Shown: piece by piece, positions 43,908 to 52,476 of the stretch
How the letters are laid out: the number at the start of each line of letters is the position of its first letter
Position numbering within the stretch: position 1 is the stretch's first letter
NCBI GenBank assembly: GCA_020853815.1
Contig: JADYYE010000046.1
Coordinates: 1-64,000, forward strand
DNA: 64,000 nucleotides
Source: Phycisphaerales bacterium
GTDB lineage: Bacteria; Planctomycetota; Phycisphaerae; Phycisphaerales; UBA1924
Direction of reading: 5' to 3'
Translations under genes and position numbers: made by a program
The notes under the pieces: model-generated
What the model saw: only the letters and a program-made list of their open reading frames with translations
Told to the model about the DNA's origin: nothing
Databases searched by the model: none

Positions 43908-44420
43908 TCAGCGAGGCGTCGTCTCGCGGCGCAACCTGAGCTCCTGCGTCTCGCCATCGAGCGATTCGAGCGTGACGGTTCCGCCCTCGGGGTTGATGTG
44001 CTTGATCGTCCATCGGTCGCCGACGCGGGCGCCGGTGCGGAGGAGCTTTCCGTCGATGATGGCGAACGGCTCGCGCCCGGCCATGATCGAGCTGAGCACG
44101 AGCTTGGGCTCCTTGCTCTCGGGGCGTTTGGGCTCGTTGGGGAGCGCGGGTGTCGGGGCCTTGGGCGCGTAAAAGATCGCGCCGAACTCGCCGGGAGTTG
44201 ATCGCTGGGCGATCTCGGCCACGAGCAGGTCGTTGCCCGGAACGGCGGGCAGCTCAAAGCGCGGAGAGACCGGCTCGACGGGCTCGGCCTTTGTTGGAGC
44301 GGCGGTGGCCTTGGACGGGCCCTGCGAGCTGGCGATGGCCCGCGCCGCCAGAACACCGATCCCGAGCGATGACATGCCGCCGAGCACGAGGAGGGCGTCG
44401 AGAACTTTGGTTCGCGTCAT
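43908..44420 (-). CDS. PilP/GspC-like inner-membrane secretion protein
   Basis: A protein of 170 residues. One N-terminal membrane helix (VLDALLVLGGMSSLGIGVLA), a Pro/Ala linker to about residue 100, then a small beta domain: LVLSSIMAGREPFAIIDGKLLRTGARVGDRWTIKHI. This last part looks like the HR-like domain of PilP and GspC that contacts the secretin. It is the last gene of the operon and overlaps the PilO-like gene by ATGA. The role is inferred from position and layout because similarity is short. Confidence 0.65.
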   Translation of the reverse strand: MTRTKVLDALLVLGGMSSLGIGVLAARAIASSQGPSKATAAPTKAEPVEPVSPRFELPAVPGNDLLVAEIAQRSTPGEFGAIFYAPKAPTPALPNEPKRPESKEPKLVLSSIMAGREPFAIIDGKLLRTGARVGDRWTIKHINPEGGTVTLESLDGETQELRLRRETTPR

Positions 44421-45055
44421 TTCCCGGCCTCCTTGGTCGGCTGCTTTGGTTTACTCGCGGGCGAGCCGTTGGCTTTGACGGGCGGCTTGCCGACTCGCTC
44501 GGCGAGGCGCAGGTGGGTGGTGTCGATCATGGCCGTCAACTGGTCGCCCTGCGAGCCGGGGACGGGTGCAAGGCGGGTCGACGCGACGCGGCTCATGCCG
44601 AGCTGTGTGTCGATGGCGGTAAAGAAATTCGCGAGCTGCGACATAGTGCCGGTCGCCTCGATCGAGTGAACGGCGCTGATGACGATCTCGGGGCACTGAC
44701 TGACGGTCGCTCGCCCTCCCTTGCCGGGCTCGACGCGCTCCAGGCGGACACCAGCGCGGGCGGCCAGCGCGCCGAGCGAGTCGTACACGTGGGCGGGGTT
44801 GGCGGAAGGCGCGAACTGGCTCTCGATCGCGGCACGCCTCGACTTGAGGTCGGCCGCGATGGTCTCGGTCGAGAAGGGCTCCGACCCAAACTGGCGCGTG
44901 TGCTCGTCGATCTCGACCGCGAATGAGTCGAACGCGGCGCGGGCCTGTCGCAGCTCGTCCGTCATCGGACGCACGGCGAAGTACCAGACGGCGCCGGCGA
45001 CCGCCGCCAGGAGCACCGACTTGGACGCGTAGGTTCGTGCGAGCGTCGGGTTCAC
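44417..45055 (-). CDS. PilO/GspM-like inner-membrane secretion protein
   Basis: A protein of 212 residues from a GTG that overlaps the preceding stop (GTGA) with GGAGG upstream. It has one N-terminal membrane segment (VLLAAVAGAVWYFAVRPM), a short coiled coil (DELRQARAAFDSFAVEI), and a ferredoxin-like periplasmic domain (VSQCPEIVISAVHSIEATGTMSQLANFFTAID). This is the layout of PilO and GspM, which pair with PilN/GspL in the assembly platform. The C-terminus is a Lys/Pro-rich tail. Confidence 0.7.
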   Translation of the reverse strand: MNPTLARTYASKSVLLAAVAGAVWYFAVRPMTDELRQARAAFDSFAVEIDEHTRQFGSEPFSTETIAADLKSRRAAIESQFAPSANPAHVYDSLGALAARAGVRLERVEPGKGGRATVSQCPEIVISAVHSIEATGTMSQLANFFTAIDTQLGMSRVASTRLAPVPGSQGDQLTAMIDTTHLRLAERVGKPPVKANGSPASKPKQPTKEAGK

Positions 45056-46683
45056 TTGGAGTCCTCCCCCACCAGGCCGAGGGCGGCATGGTCCTGACCA
45101 AGGTGCAGCGCGCGGACCTGCGCGCTGACCGAGAATTGCTTGGCGGCGCGGCCTTCGACCTCGATGCGCCGCGTCGCGCCGACTTCCACGCCCGCCACCA
45201 GAGGCGAGCGCTGGAGCGATTCGATGAATTGGCTGAGCGGGTCGACCTGCGAGTTCTGATCCAAGAAGACGATTCCCTTGAGACTCCACGAGGTTCCGCC
45301 CGGAACCGTGCTGGTCGAAACATCGGTCATGCGCACCGGGTGAAGCTCGCACAGGCCCGCGATCTCGCGGAAGAAGGCTCGCCATGGGGTGTGCTCGCCG
45401 CCGACTTCGTCGACGCCCCTTTCGAGCCTTGCCAGGTTCTTGGAGACGACGCCTGCCTCGCGGCGTGCGTCGACTTCGGCGTGGAGCGCGTCGACCTTTG
45501 CCTGGCGCTCGGCGAGCACGGCTCGCTCGGTGGTCAGTTCGCGCGAGACACTGAAGCCCTCGTAGGCCAGCAGGCCCACGGCCAGGATGCCTCCCGCGAT
45601 GAGGGAGGCGTGCAGGAGTCGGCGCTCCCGCCGCAGCGATTCGCCCGCGGGAACGATCCACTCTGCACCGGGGAGCCCGGCGGCGGCGGCGGCCATGGGC
45701 GCGCCGATCAGCTCCGGGCCGCCCGGTTCGCAGACAACTTCCAGGTCCGTGTGCGAGCTGAGGGTCGTGGCCAGGTTGGGAATGGCCGAGCCCGGCCCCC
45801 CTACTTCGATGCGGCAGGTGACGGCGTCGCCCTCGGGAAGGCCGAAGCGGATGGTCTGGCGGACCTCAACGACAAGACGCTGCACGGCGGCGCGCATCAG
45901 CGGTTTCATCGAGTCGTCGATCGCGCCGTTGCTGATGGCCGAGAGGTCGCCGCGGGGAAGGAGACCGATCTTGGCGATGACGGCGACGGCGGCGTCGAAA
46001 GCGAGTTCCTCGTCGCGCCGAGAGCTCTGCGAGCGCATGACCGCCTCGATGAACGCGTCATAGCCGAGGTCGACGCAGCGGAGCGAGGTGACCTTGCCCT
46101 GGTGCGAAGTCAGGATCGCGGACGACGCCGCGCCCAGCTCGACCAGGCAACGCGAGTGGCGATCGGCGCTGGCGGCGAAGCGGCGCGTCACGGTGTCGAT
46201 GAGCATGGCGCGGTCGGTCAGCGCGTCCGCGATGCGGAAGCCGTTGCGGGAGGCCAGCGCGTCGAGCAGATCGGTGTTGCAGCGACGCTCCGCGACGCCA
46301 AGGTACCACGCGCCCTCCTTGGCATGGACCTTCAGGCGACGCACGCCCGAGACCGCCTCGGCCCAGGGGAACGGCGTGGACTCGGCGAGCGCGAGACGCG
46401 CGGGCTCCGTGAGATCGGCTCCGGCGGCCTTGAGGTTGATGGGCTCGGTCACGCTGTCGGGCGATCGATAGATGAACCGCAGGCTCGCGCCGGCGCGGAC
46501 GCCTGCCTGCTGCAGGGCGACGGCGAGCGGCTTGTCGAGGGGACGGAGGGACTGGTTCCAAGCCGCCTCCATCGCGGTCTCCCCCAGCGAGACGCGGGCG
46601 GACTGCCGGACGATTCCGCCCGAAAGGCGCGCCACTTCAAGGCACGACGGCCGCAGCACCACGATGGCATCGATCTTTGACAC
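45052..46683 (-). CDS. fused PilM-PilN (GspL-like) assembly protein
   Basis: A protein of 543 residues from a GTG. Residues 1-345 are an actin-like ATPase-fold domain as in PilM (DAIVVLRPSCLEVARL at the start, CLVELGAASSAIL near 180, EVGGPGSAIP near 298). One membrane helix follows at about 363-380 (LIAGGILAVGLLAYEGF), then a coiled coil and a PilN-like periplasmic domain (IVFLDQNSQVDPLSQFIESLQRSP). In T4P systems these are two proteins; in T2SS GspL has this single-chain order. It anchors the ATPase to the membrane platform. GGGAG lies just upstream of the GTG. Confidence 0.75.
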   Translation of the reverse strand: MSKIDAIVVLRPSCLEVARLSGGIVRQSARVSLGETAMEAAWNQSLRPLDKPLAVALQQAGVRAGASLRFIYRSPDSVTEPINLKAAGADLTEPARLALAESTPFPWAEAVSGVRRLKVHAKEGAWYLGVAERRCNTDLLDALASRNGFRIADALTDRAMLIDTVTRRFAASADRHSRCLVELGAASSAILTSHQGKVTSLRCVDLGYDAFIEAVMRSQSSRRDEELAFDAAVAVIAKIGLLPRGDLSAISNGAIDDSMKPLMRAAVQRLVVEVRQTIRFGLPEGDAVTCRIEVGGPGSAIPNLATTLSSHTDLEVVCEPGGPELIGAPMAAAAAGLPGAEWIVPAGESLRRERRLLHASLIAGGILAVGLLAYEGFSVSRELTTERAVLAERQAKVDALHAEVDARREAGVVSKNLARLERGVDEVGGEHTPWRAFFREIAGLCELHPVRMTDVSTSTVPGGTSWSLKGIVFLDQNSQVDPLSQFIESLQRSPLVAGVEVGATRRIEVEGRAAKQFSVSAQVRALHLGQDHAALGLVGEDSK

Positions 46684-46767
46684 GCGGAACTCCCGGGACG
46701 CCTGTTCGAGGCGAATCCCGCATCGGATATCGGCCCGTGGGTGCGCCGACTTGCGGGTCCGTCGCTG

Positions 46768-47133
46768 TTATTCGCTGACTTCGGCGGTGATGTGGACGCG
46801 TCGGAACGCCGCGCCGCTCCGCCCGTCGATCACGAGCGTTCGCGTCGCGCCCGAGGTCGGCACGCGCGTGAACGTAACCTGGCCCGTCTCCAGCGAGAGC
46901 ACGTCGCCGGCGGCGGGCGGCGTCTTCTCTTCGCACAACCACTCGACAGCGATCACGGACCCGGCCTCGGCGGCGTAGAACGCTCGCACCGTCTCAACCC
47001 GGATCGCGGCGCTCATGGCGTCGTCCGTGCCGCCCTCCAGCGACGCGATCACGACGAGATTGATGAGCGCCAGCACGATGACAACGGCGGCGACGGCCAT
47101 GGCGCGGCGTGTGCGTGGGCATCGGTGGATCAT
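46768..47133 (-). CDS. minor pseudopilin, GspK/PilX-like
   Basis: A protein of 121 residues. The N-terminus RTRRAMAVAAVVIVLALINLVVIA resembles a class III signal without the Glu at +5, which is typical of GspK, the tip pseudopilin. AFYAAEAGSVIAVEWL, a PilX/GspK feature (YAAEAG), follows. At 121 residues it is much shorter than GspK (about 300), lacking its large alpha domain. Its ATG overlaps the GspJ-like stop (ATGA). Confidence 0.65.
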   Translation of the reverse strand: MIHRCPRTRRAMAVAAVVIVLALINLVVIASLEGGTDDAMSAAIRVETVRAFYAAEAGSVIAVEWLCEEKTPPAAGDVLSLETGQVTFTRVPTSGATRTLVIDGRSGAAFRRVHITAEVSE

Positions 47134-47636
47134 GAAGCACCCCCGGCACGCACACGGGCGAAAGCCGAGCCACGCAGCTCAAATCCGCCCGACTTGATCG
47201 TCACGTTGAAGCGTTGCGTGGTGCTCGGGGTCGACAGCGTGCTGGACTGGCCGTCCTGCGCGAGGTAGGTAATCTCAAAGGTCTGGATGTCACGACAGAG
47301 CGGGGCGTCGACGCCGGCATCGGTGAGCATGAGCGAGCCGGAGCCGAGCCACAGGCGTCGTCCGTCGCTGAAGGTGACGGCGTCGGTGCTGGCGGCGGCG
47401 ATGCCGACGGTGGCGTCGCTGGCGCCGAGCGGCACATCGCGGAGCAACCGGAGGGTGCGCTCCATCGCGTAGGCAACTCGCTCAGAGGTCTGACGCGTGG
47501 AGACCGACGATCCATAGGCGTCGGCGGCGCCGTGAATGACGGGGATGAGAAGGGAGGCGACGATCGCCATGACGACGACAGTCACCGTCAGTTCGACGAG
47601 CGTGAAGGCGCGGGCCTGGAGTGAGCTTGCTTTCAT
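47130..47636 (-). CDS. minor pseudopilin, GspJ-like
   Basis: A protein of 168 residues with the prepilin signal ARAFTLVELTVTVVVMAIVASLL. The assignment to J is from order (after the I-like gene, before the K-like gene) and length; sequence alone shows only the pseudopilin class. Confidence 0.7.
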   Translation of the reverse strand: MKASSLQARAFTLVELTVTVVVMAIVASLLIPVIHGAADAYGSSVSTRQTSERVAYAMERTLRLLRDVPLGASDATVGIAAASTDAVTFSDGRRLWLGSGSLMLTDAGVDAPLCRDIQTFEITYLAQDGQSSTLSTPSTTQRFNVTIKSGGFELRGSAFARVRAGGAS

Positions 47637-47644
47637 GCGCGGCT

Positions 47645-48136
47645 TCAGGAGAGATCGGCGAGCACGGTCTCGATGTCCATGGCGGCGGTCGTGCCGTCGG
47701 CGAGCGGGAAAGAAACGGTGACCGTTACGATGCGGAAGAGGTTGAGCGTGGTGTCGGCGTTGACGACGCCGGTGGCATCGACGCTCGCGCCGATCGATAC
47801 GGAATAGTTGTACCCGAGCGCCTCGTAGGGTGAGACAACTCCGGCTAGGCGTGCCCGCAGTCCCGTGGTCGGCGCGTCGAGGTAGGTCGCGGAGTCGGCG
47901 AGCGCGGAGAATCCAAGCCCCGCGCTGGTGCTCATGCAGTCGGCCATGATGTTCTCGATCACGCCCTGGGCAAGCGTAACGGCGCGGATCGAGTTCACCT
48001 GGTCGGCACGTTCATCGCTCGCCTGCGCCATCCACGACAAGGTCGGCGGCACGGCGAGCGCCAGCACCACGACCACCACGATGCACTCCAGGAGTGTCGA
48101 GGCGCGCCGGCGGAATCTGGCGATGCGTGGACTCAT
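47645..48136 (-). CDS. minor pseudopilin, GspI-like
   Basis: A protein of 163 residues. Signal RRASTLLECIVVVVVLALAVPPTLSWMAQ has Glu at +5 and the helix, with Ser-Thr-Leu in place of Phe-Thr-Leu at the processing site. The rest has GspI-like DQVNSIRAVTLAQGVIENIMAD. It lies two bases after the H-like gene and eight before the J-like one. Confidence 0.7.
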   Translation of the reverse strand: MSPRIARFRRRASTLLECIVVVVVLALAVPPTLSWMAQASDERADQVNSIRAVTLAQGVIENIMADCMSTSAGLGFSALADSATYLDAPTTGLRARLAGVVSPYEALGYNYSVSIGASVDATGVVNADTTLNLFRIVTVTVSFPLADGTTAAMDIETVLADLS

Positions 48137-48138
48137 TC

Positions 48139-48675
48139 CTATTCCACCAAACCCGAAAGACGACGCACCGTGATGGTGAGCCCGTTGTTCAGCGTGATCA
48201 CGGCGTCTTGCGTCGCCGAGGCGGGCGATTCGCCGTCGGCGTCGCGGGTCTGCGGCTCGCCCTCGAACGAGAACCAGATCGTGCCGTCGCCCGTGCTTCC
48301 GTCGGAGCGGGCAATCGACGAGATCGAGACTCCAGGGAACGCGCGCGGGAGGAACCATGGAGCGGCGAGTTGGCCGAGCGGATCACGGGCCGCCTGCGCG
48401 ATGCCGCCGGGACGCTTGCTCAGCATCTCGAAGCAACCGGTGCTCACGCTGATGCGCAGGCCGGTCGCTTCGCCGACCGCCAGAGCACTCTGGCGACAGA
48501 ACTGGAGCCGGCGCTGGACTTCCTGCGCGGCCGCGGCACCACGAGCCTCGTCCATGCTCGATATCGCGGGGACGACCGATCCCGCGAGGATCGCCATGAC
48601 GACGATCACCACCACGAGCTCGAGGATGGTGAACCCGCGGCGTGCGTCTGCCCGAGTTGGCACGGTGAGGTTCAC
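48139..48675 (-). CDS. minor pseudopilin, GspH-like
   Basis: A protein of 178 residues from a GTG overlapping the GspG stop in GTGA. Signal ARRGFTILELVVVIVVMAIL is canonical. The later AAAAQEVQRRLQFCRQSALAVG is typical of GspH/FimT helices. One of the set of tip pseudopilins. Confidence 0.75.
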   Translation of the reverse strand: MNLTVPTRADARRGFTILELVVVIVVMAILAGSVVPAISSMDEARGAAAAQEVQRRLQFCRQSALAVGEATGLRISVSTGCFEMLSKRPGGIAQAARDPLGQLAAPWFLPRAFPGVSISSIARSDGSTGDGTIWFSFEGEPQTRDADGESPASATQDAVITLNNGLTITVRRLSGLVE

Positions 48676-49160
48676 AGCTCGTTGGCGCCCTTGAATCCGC
48701 CCGATCCGTCGCTGACGGTCGTGGCGGTGTCGCTGTTTGCATAAAAAACGCACTGCGGCGGAGTGGAAGCGTTGTCGACCCAGTAGTTCCAGCCGTATTG
48801 GTCCGCGCCGCTCACGGTCCTCGCGGCGGCGGCGCCGGCGCTGACTTCCTGCACGGTGTCCAGGCCGTTGTACGGATTCTTGGGGATCGCCTGTTGAACC
48901 ACCGTGCCGACGCTCGTCAATTGGGCGGTGGTCGGGAACGTGGTCGTGCCCGAGATCACAGCCTTGGCGCGAAAACTCGCGATCGAGGAGCGAACGCCGC
49001 CCAGCGCGCCCTGGAGCGCGGAGGACTTGGCGTCCTCGGTGACGCCGCCAAACCGCGGCACGACGACCGCAGCGAGAATCCCGATCACGATGATGACAAC
49101 CATCACCTCGAGCAGGGTGAAAGCGCGGGCGAGCGTGCGTTGGAAGAAGCCTGGAATCAC
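48672..49160 (-). CDS. gspG: major pseudopilin GspG-like
   Basis: A protein of 162 residues from a GTG. Signal LARAFTLLEVMVVIIVIGILAAVVVPRFGG and the following EDAKSSALQGALGGVRSSIASF are GspG-like. The C-terminal part (IPKNPYNG, YGWNYW) resembles planctomycete and T2SS major pseudopilins with the KNPYNG loop. It is the first pseudopilin after GspF, which is the usual place for the major one. It probably forms the short periplasmic piston fibre. Confidence 0.8.
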   Translation of the reverse strand: MIPGFFQRTLARAFTLLEVMVVIIVIGILAAVVVPRFGGVTEDAKSSALQGALGGVRSSIASFRAKAVISGTTTFPTTAQLTSVGTVVQQAIPKNPYNGLDTVQEVSAGAAAARTVSGADQYGWNYWVDNASTPPQCVFYANSDTATTVSDGSGGFKGANEL

Positions 49161-49178
49161 GGTACCTCCGGATCTCGG

Positions 49179-50384
49179 TCAGTGCTTGATCTTGACCATC
49201 TGCCACATGGGCAGGAACACGGACAGCGCGACGAGCAGCACGATGCCCGCCATGGCGACGGTGAGCAGCGGCTCGATCACGGTGTTGATGTTCTTGGTCA
49301 TGTGAGAGGTCTCGCGGTCGAAGTGCCGCGCGACGATGCCGCAGGCGCGCGAGAGCTCGGCCGAATCTTTGCCCGCAACAAGCATCCGTTTGGCGAAAGG
49401 AGGGATGTACCTGGTTTCCGCGAGCGCGGTGGGAAGTTCCTGCCCGCCACGGAGCGCCGCGGAAACACCCTCACACTCGGCGCGGATGACCGATCGCCCG
49501 CTGGCGCGCCCGCCGAGCTCGATCGACTCGATGAGGCCAAGGCCCGACGACAGACCGATGGACATGACGCGGGTGAGCTGTGCGACCGTGGACGATACGA
49601 CGATCTTGCCGAGGTACGGGATGCGGAGAAGCAGACGCTCGAAGAACTCGCGTCCGTCGGGGCTCTTGGCATATCCGACGACTGCGGCGGCAACTGCCCC
49701 CAGGCCGCCCAGGTACGCCCACCAGTAGGCCTTCACCGATTCGCCGAGCACCTGGATCCACTTGGTGATCGCCGGAAGCTCAACGCCCTGCGAGCCGAAG
49801 GTGGCGGCGAACTTGGGAACGACGAACACGACGATGACGGTGACGGCCGCGACAACCACGCTCAAGACGATGGCCGGATACGTCATCGCGCGACGCAGTT
49901 GCTGCGATGATTCGATCTGGCGATCCAGAAGCTCCGCGAGGTAGCCCATCACCTCGGCGAGGTTGCCGGACTTCTCGGCCGCCCGGAGGGTCTCCACGTA
50001 CACCTCGCCAAAGGCGTCCCGGTACGGGTCCAGCGCGCGCGTGAGCGGCTCACCCGCCTCGATCGCGGTGGCGATGCTGCGCATCATGCTCGCCAGCGCG
50101 GGCTTGGACTCCTGCTCGGCGATCGAGTGCAGGCTTCGCGCCAGCGGAATCTTTGCTTCGATGAGCACCGCCAGTTCGCGCGTGACGTCGGCGATGTCCT
50201 GGGTGCTCACCCGCTGCGACGAGAAGAGCGGTCCTCGCTTCCGCCTGATCGACACCTTCAAAGGCGTGAGCCCGCGCGCCGAGAGCGCGCGGCAGGCTTC
50301 CTGCTCGCCGATCGCCATGACTTCGCCGCGGACACGGGCGCCCGCGGCATCGAGGGCGGAGTAGGCGTAGATCTCGCCGTTCAT
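49179..50384 (-). CDS. gspF: GspF/PilC inner-membrane platform protein
   Basis: A protein of 401 residues. Two GspF domains are visible: one from about 65 to 185 (DVTRELAVLIEAKIPLARSL, EVYVETLRAAEKSGNLAEVMGYLAELLDRQ) and a second from about 270 to 390 (LTRVMSIGLSSGLGLIESIELGG, PPFAKRMLVAGKDSAELSRACGIVARHFD). Membrane helices are at about 190-210, 235-260 and at the end (PLLTVAMAGIVLLVALSVFLP). The start ATG overlaps the gspE stop. It is the membrane platform that couples the ATPase to pseudopilin assembly. Confidence 0.92.
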   Translation of the reverse strand: MNGEIYAYSALDAAGARVRGEVMAIGEQEACRALSARGLTPLKVSIRRKRGPLFSSQRVSTQDIADVTRELAVLIEAKIPLARSLHSIAEQESKPALASMMRSIATAIEAGEPLTRALDPYRDAFGEVYVETLRAAEKSGNLAEVMGYLAELLDRQIESSQQLRRAMTYPAIVLSVVVAAVTVIVVFVVPKFAATFGSQGVELPAITKWIQVLGESVKAYWWAYLGGLGAVAAAVVGYAKSPDGREFFERLLLRIPYLGKIVVSSTVAQLTRVMSIGLSSGLGLIESIELGGRASGRSVIRAECEGVSAALRGGQELPTALAETRYIPPFAKRMLVAGKDSAELSRACGIVARHFDRETSHMTKNINTVIEPLLTVAMAGIVLLVALSVFLPMWQMVKIKH

Positions 50385-52072
50385 GCCGCGGCCCTGCTTT
50401 CGCGGGGCTGTTCGGTGTCGATGATGGTGCGAAGCTTCATCAATTCCTGCCAGGTGGTCTGCGCCTTGATGGCCTTGGCGACGCCGTCGTCCCACATGGT
50501 GCGCATGCCCTCGGCGGCGGCGAGGCGCCGGAGGTCGGTGACGCTGGCGTTCTGCTCGATCAGCTTGTGAACGCCGGGCGTGACACGGAACATCTCGTAG
50601 ACGCCCAGACGCCCGCGATAGCCGGTCTGGCCGCACCCGTCGCATCCCGCGCCGTAGCGGAACTTCTGGGCGTCGGCGGGCGTAACGTTGACATGCTCGA
50701 TCACTTCCGCGAGAGCGGGCGTCTTCTGTCGGCAAGCGCTGCATATCTTCCGCACCAGCCGCTGCGCCAGCACGCACAGAAGGCCTTGGTTGATGCCGAA
50801 GGCCGGCACTTCCAAGTCGCGCAGGCGAGCCACCGCTCCCACCGCGTCGTTGGTGTGCAGGGTCGAGAAGACCAGGTGTCCGGTCATGGCGGCCTGCACC
50901 GCGATGCGCGCGGTTTCGCTGTCGCGGATCTCGCCAACCAGCACGACGTCCGGATCCTGACGCAGGATCGATCGCAGCGCGGTCGCGAAGTTGAGCCCGA
51001 TCTCCGGGTTCACCTGCACCTGTCGCACCAGCGGCAGGCGGATTTCGACGGGGTCTTCGATGGTGCCGATGTTCCGCTCGGGGCAGTTGAGCTCCGCCAG
51101 CGCCGTGTAGAGCGTGGTGGTCTTGCCCGAACCGGTGGGCCCGGTGACAAGGATCATGCCGTGCGGACGCGAGATCGCATCCTCGTAGCCCTTGCGGACG
51201 TCGTCGGGCATGTTGAGGTCTTCGATGCGTCCGATGGTGGCGCCGCCGCGCAGCACGCGCATGACCGCGTTCTCGCCGTGGATCGTGGGCAGGAGCGAGA
51301 GGCGGATGTCGACGGGGTCGCCGGTGGCGGGGGTGAAGCGTATCTTGCCGTCCTGCGGCTTGCGGGTCTGGGCGACGTCGAGCTTCGCCATCACCTTGAG
51401 CCGCTGGACGAGGCCGGCGTGCATGCCCTTCGAGGGCCCGTGGAGCGTGCGCATCACGCCGTCGACGCGATAGCGAAGGTGCAGGGCATCGTCGTCGGGG
51501 TTGAGGTGGATATCGCTGGCGCCCAGCTCGATCGCGGTCACGATAATCTGGTTCACGGCGGCCACGACGGGTTCGTCGCCGCTCGTGGTATCCTTGTCGT
51601 CCTCGACGCTCACAGTCACGTCGGCGCCGCTGGTTCGGACCAGCGAGTAGGCGCGGGTGATGAGCGCCCCGAGTTGCTCGGCGTCGCAGATAACCGGGTC
51701 GACCTCGCACTTCAGGAGCTGGCGCACCTGGTCGATCGCGCTCAGGTTGAGCGGGTCGAGCATGGCGACGGTGGCGCCGCCGTCGAAGCAGAAGAGGGGG
51801 AAGACACCGAGTTTTTCCGCCGTGGCGCGCGGGATGCGCGCGGCGTGGCGCAGGTCGATGTCGAACTGCGCAAGGTCCACGAAGGGATACTCGCAGATTT
51901 TCGCGCGGAAGATCGCCAGCGTGCGGGCGCTGACCGCGCCGCCCGCGACAAGCATGTCGAGCGGATCGCGGCGCTGGGTCTGCGCGGCCTGGTTGGCGCG
52001 CTCGACCTCGGCCTGGGTGATGACGCCCTCGGCCAGCAGCGTGCGGATCAGGAAGTCGCCGGAATCTCTCAT
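50381..52072 (-). CDS. gspE: GspE/PilB secretion ATPase
   Basis: A protein of 563 residues. An N-terminal GspE-N domain (about 10-140) is followed by the ATPase: Walker A GPTGSGKT at 311-318, the Asp box with TIEDPVEI near 337, Walker B VVLVGEIRD at 376-384, and the His box MTGHLVFSTLHTNDA. The tetracysteine zinc finger of the GspE/PilB class is C444/C447 and C477/C480. It is the hexameric motor that drives pseudopilin assembly. It overlaps the PilZ gene upstream and gspF downstream by ATGA. Confidence 0.94.
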   Translation of the reverse strand: MRDSGDFLIRTLLAEGVITQAEVERANQAAQTQRRDPLDMLVAGGAVSARTLAIFRAKICEYPFVDLAQFDIDLRHAARIPRATAEKLGVFPLFCFDGGATVAMLDPLNLSAIDQVRQLLKCEVDPVICDAEQLGALITRAYSLVRTSGADVTVSVEDDKDTTSGDEPVVAAVNQIIVTAIELGASDIHLNPDDDALHLRYRVDGVMRTLHGPSKGMHAGLVQRLKVMAKLDVAQTRKPQDGKIRFTPATGDPVDIRLSLLPTIHGENAVMRVLRGGATIGRIEDLNMPDDVRKGYEDAISRPHGMILVTGPTGSGKTTTLYTALAELNCPERNIGTIEDPVEIRLPLVRQVQVNPEIGLNFATALRSILRQDPDVVLVGEIRDSETARIAVQAAMTGHLVFSTLHTNDAVGAVARLRDLEVPAFGINQGLLCVLAQRLVRKICSACRQKTPALAEVIEHVNVTPADAQKFRYGAGCDGCGQTGYRGRLGVYEMFRVTPGVHKLIEQNASVTDLRRLAAAEGMRTMWDDGVAKAIKAQTTWQELMKLRTIIDTEQPRESRAAA

Positions 52073-52476
52073 GCGCTCTCTCCCTCGAGCAGATCGAGAA
52101 CCTCCGCGATCTTGTCGCGGATACTGTCGGTCGGCTCGTGCCAGCCCAGGCCCAGGAGATACGCGGGACGCCGATCAGTCATGACGACGCGATTCACCGT
52201 GCATTCGACCGCCAGAAGGGTCTTCTGGGACTCGGCCTCGCCAGCGAGCACTTTGATCCACACGCGGCAGTTGCGCGGGAAAAAGCAGTTGGTGATGACT
52301 CCCACGCCGCCTCCGGAGAAATCGATCACGTCGCACGGAAGCCATGCATCGCGCCCACCCAAGGCCTGTGACAGCCGGACCATCGTTCGGTGAACGGGCG
52401 ACACGCTGACCAGAGCCCGTAGGCTGACGGCGTGGCGCGTGGTGCGGCGCAGGAGCATCTGGTCTGGATCGCGCAT
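52069..52476 (-). CDS. PilZ-domain (c-di-GMP-binding) protein
   Basis: A protein of 135 residues. The PilZ c-di-GMP motifs are RRTTRHAVSL (RxxxR-type, near residue 10) and DVIDFSGGGVGVI (D-x-S-x-x-G-x-G, near 49-57). A beta barrel follows (LLAVECTVNRVVMTDRRPAYLLGLGW). Its stop overlaps the start of gspE in ATGA, so it is translated with the motor. This suggests second-messenger control of the secretion or pilus machine, an inference. The first gene of the operon; its promoter is not obvious in the sequence. Confidence 0.82.
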   Translation of the reverse strand: MRDPDQMLLRRTTRHAVSLRALVSVSPVHRTMVRLSQALGGRDAWLPCDVIDFSGGGVGVITNCFFPRNCRVWIKVLAGEAESQKTLLAVECTVNRVVMTDRRPAYLLGLGWHEPTDSIRDKIAEVLDLLEGESA

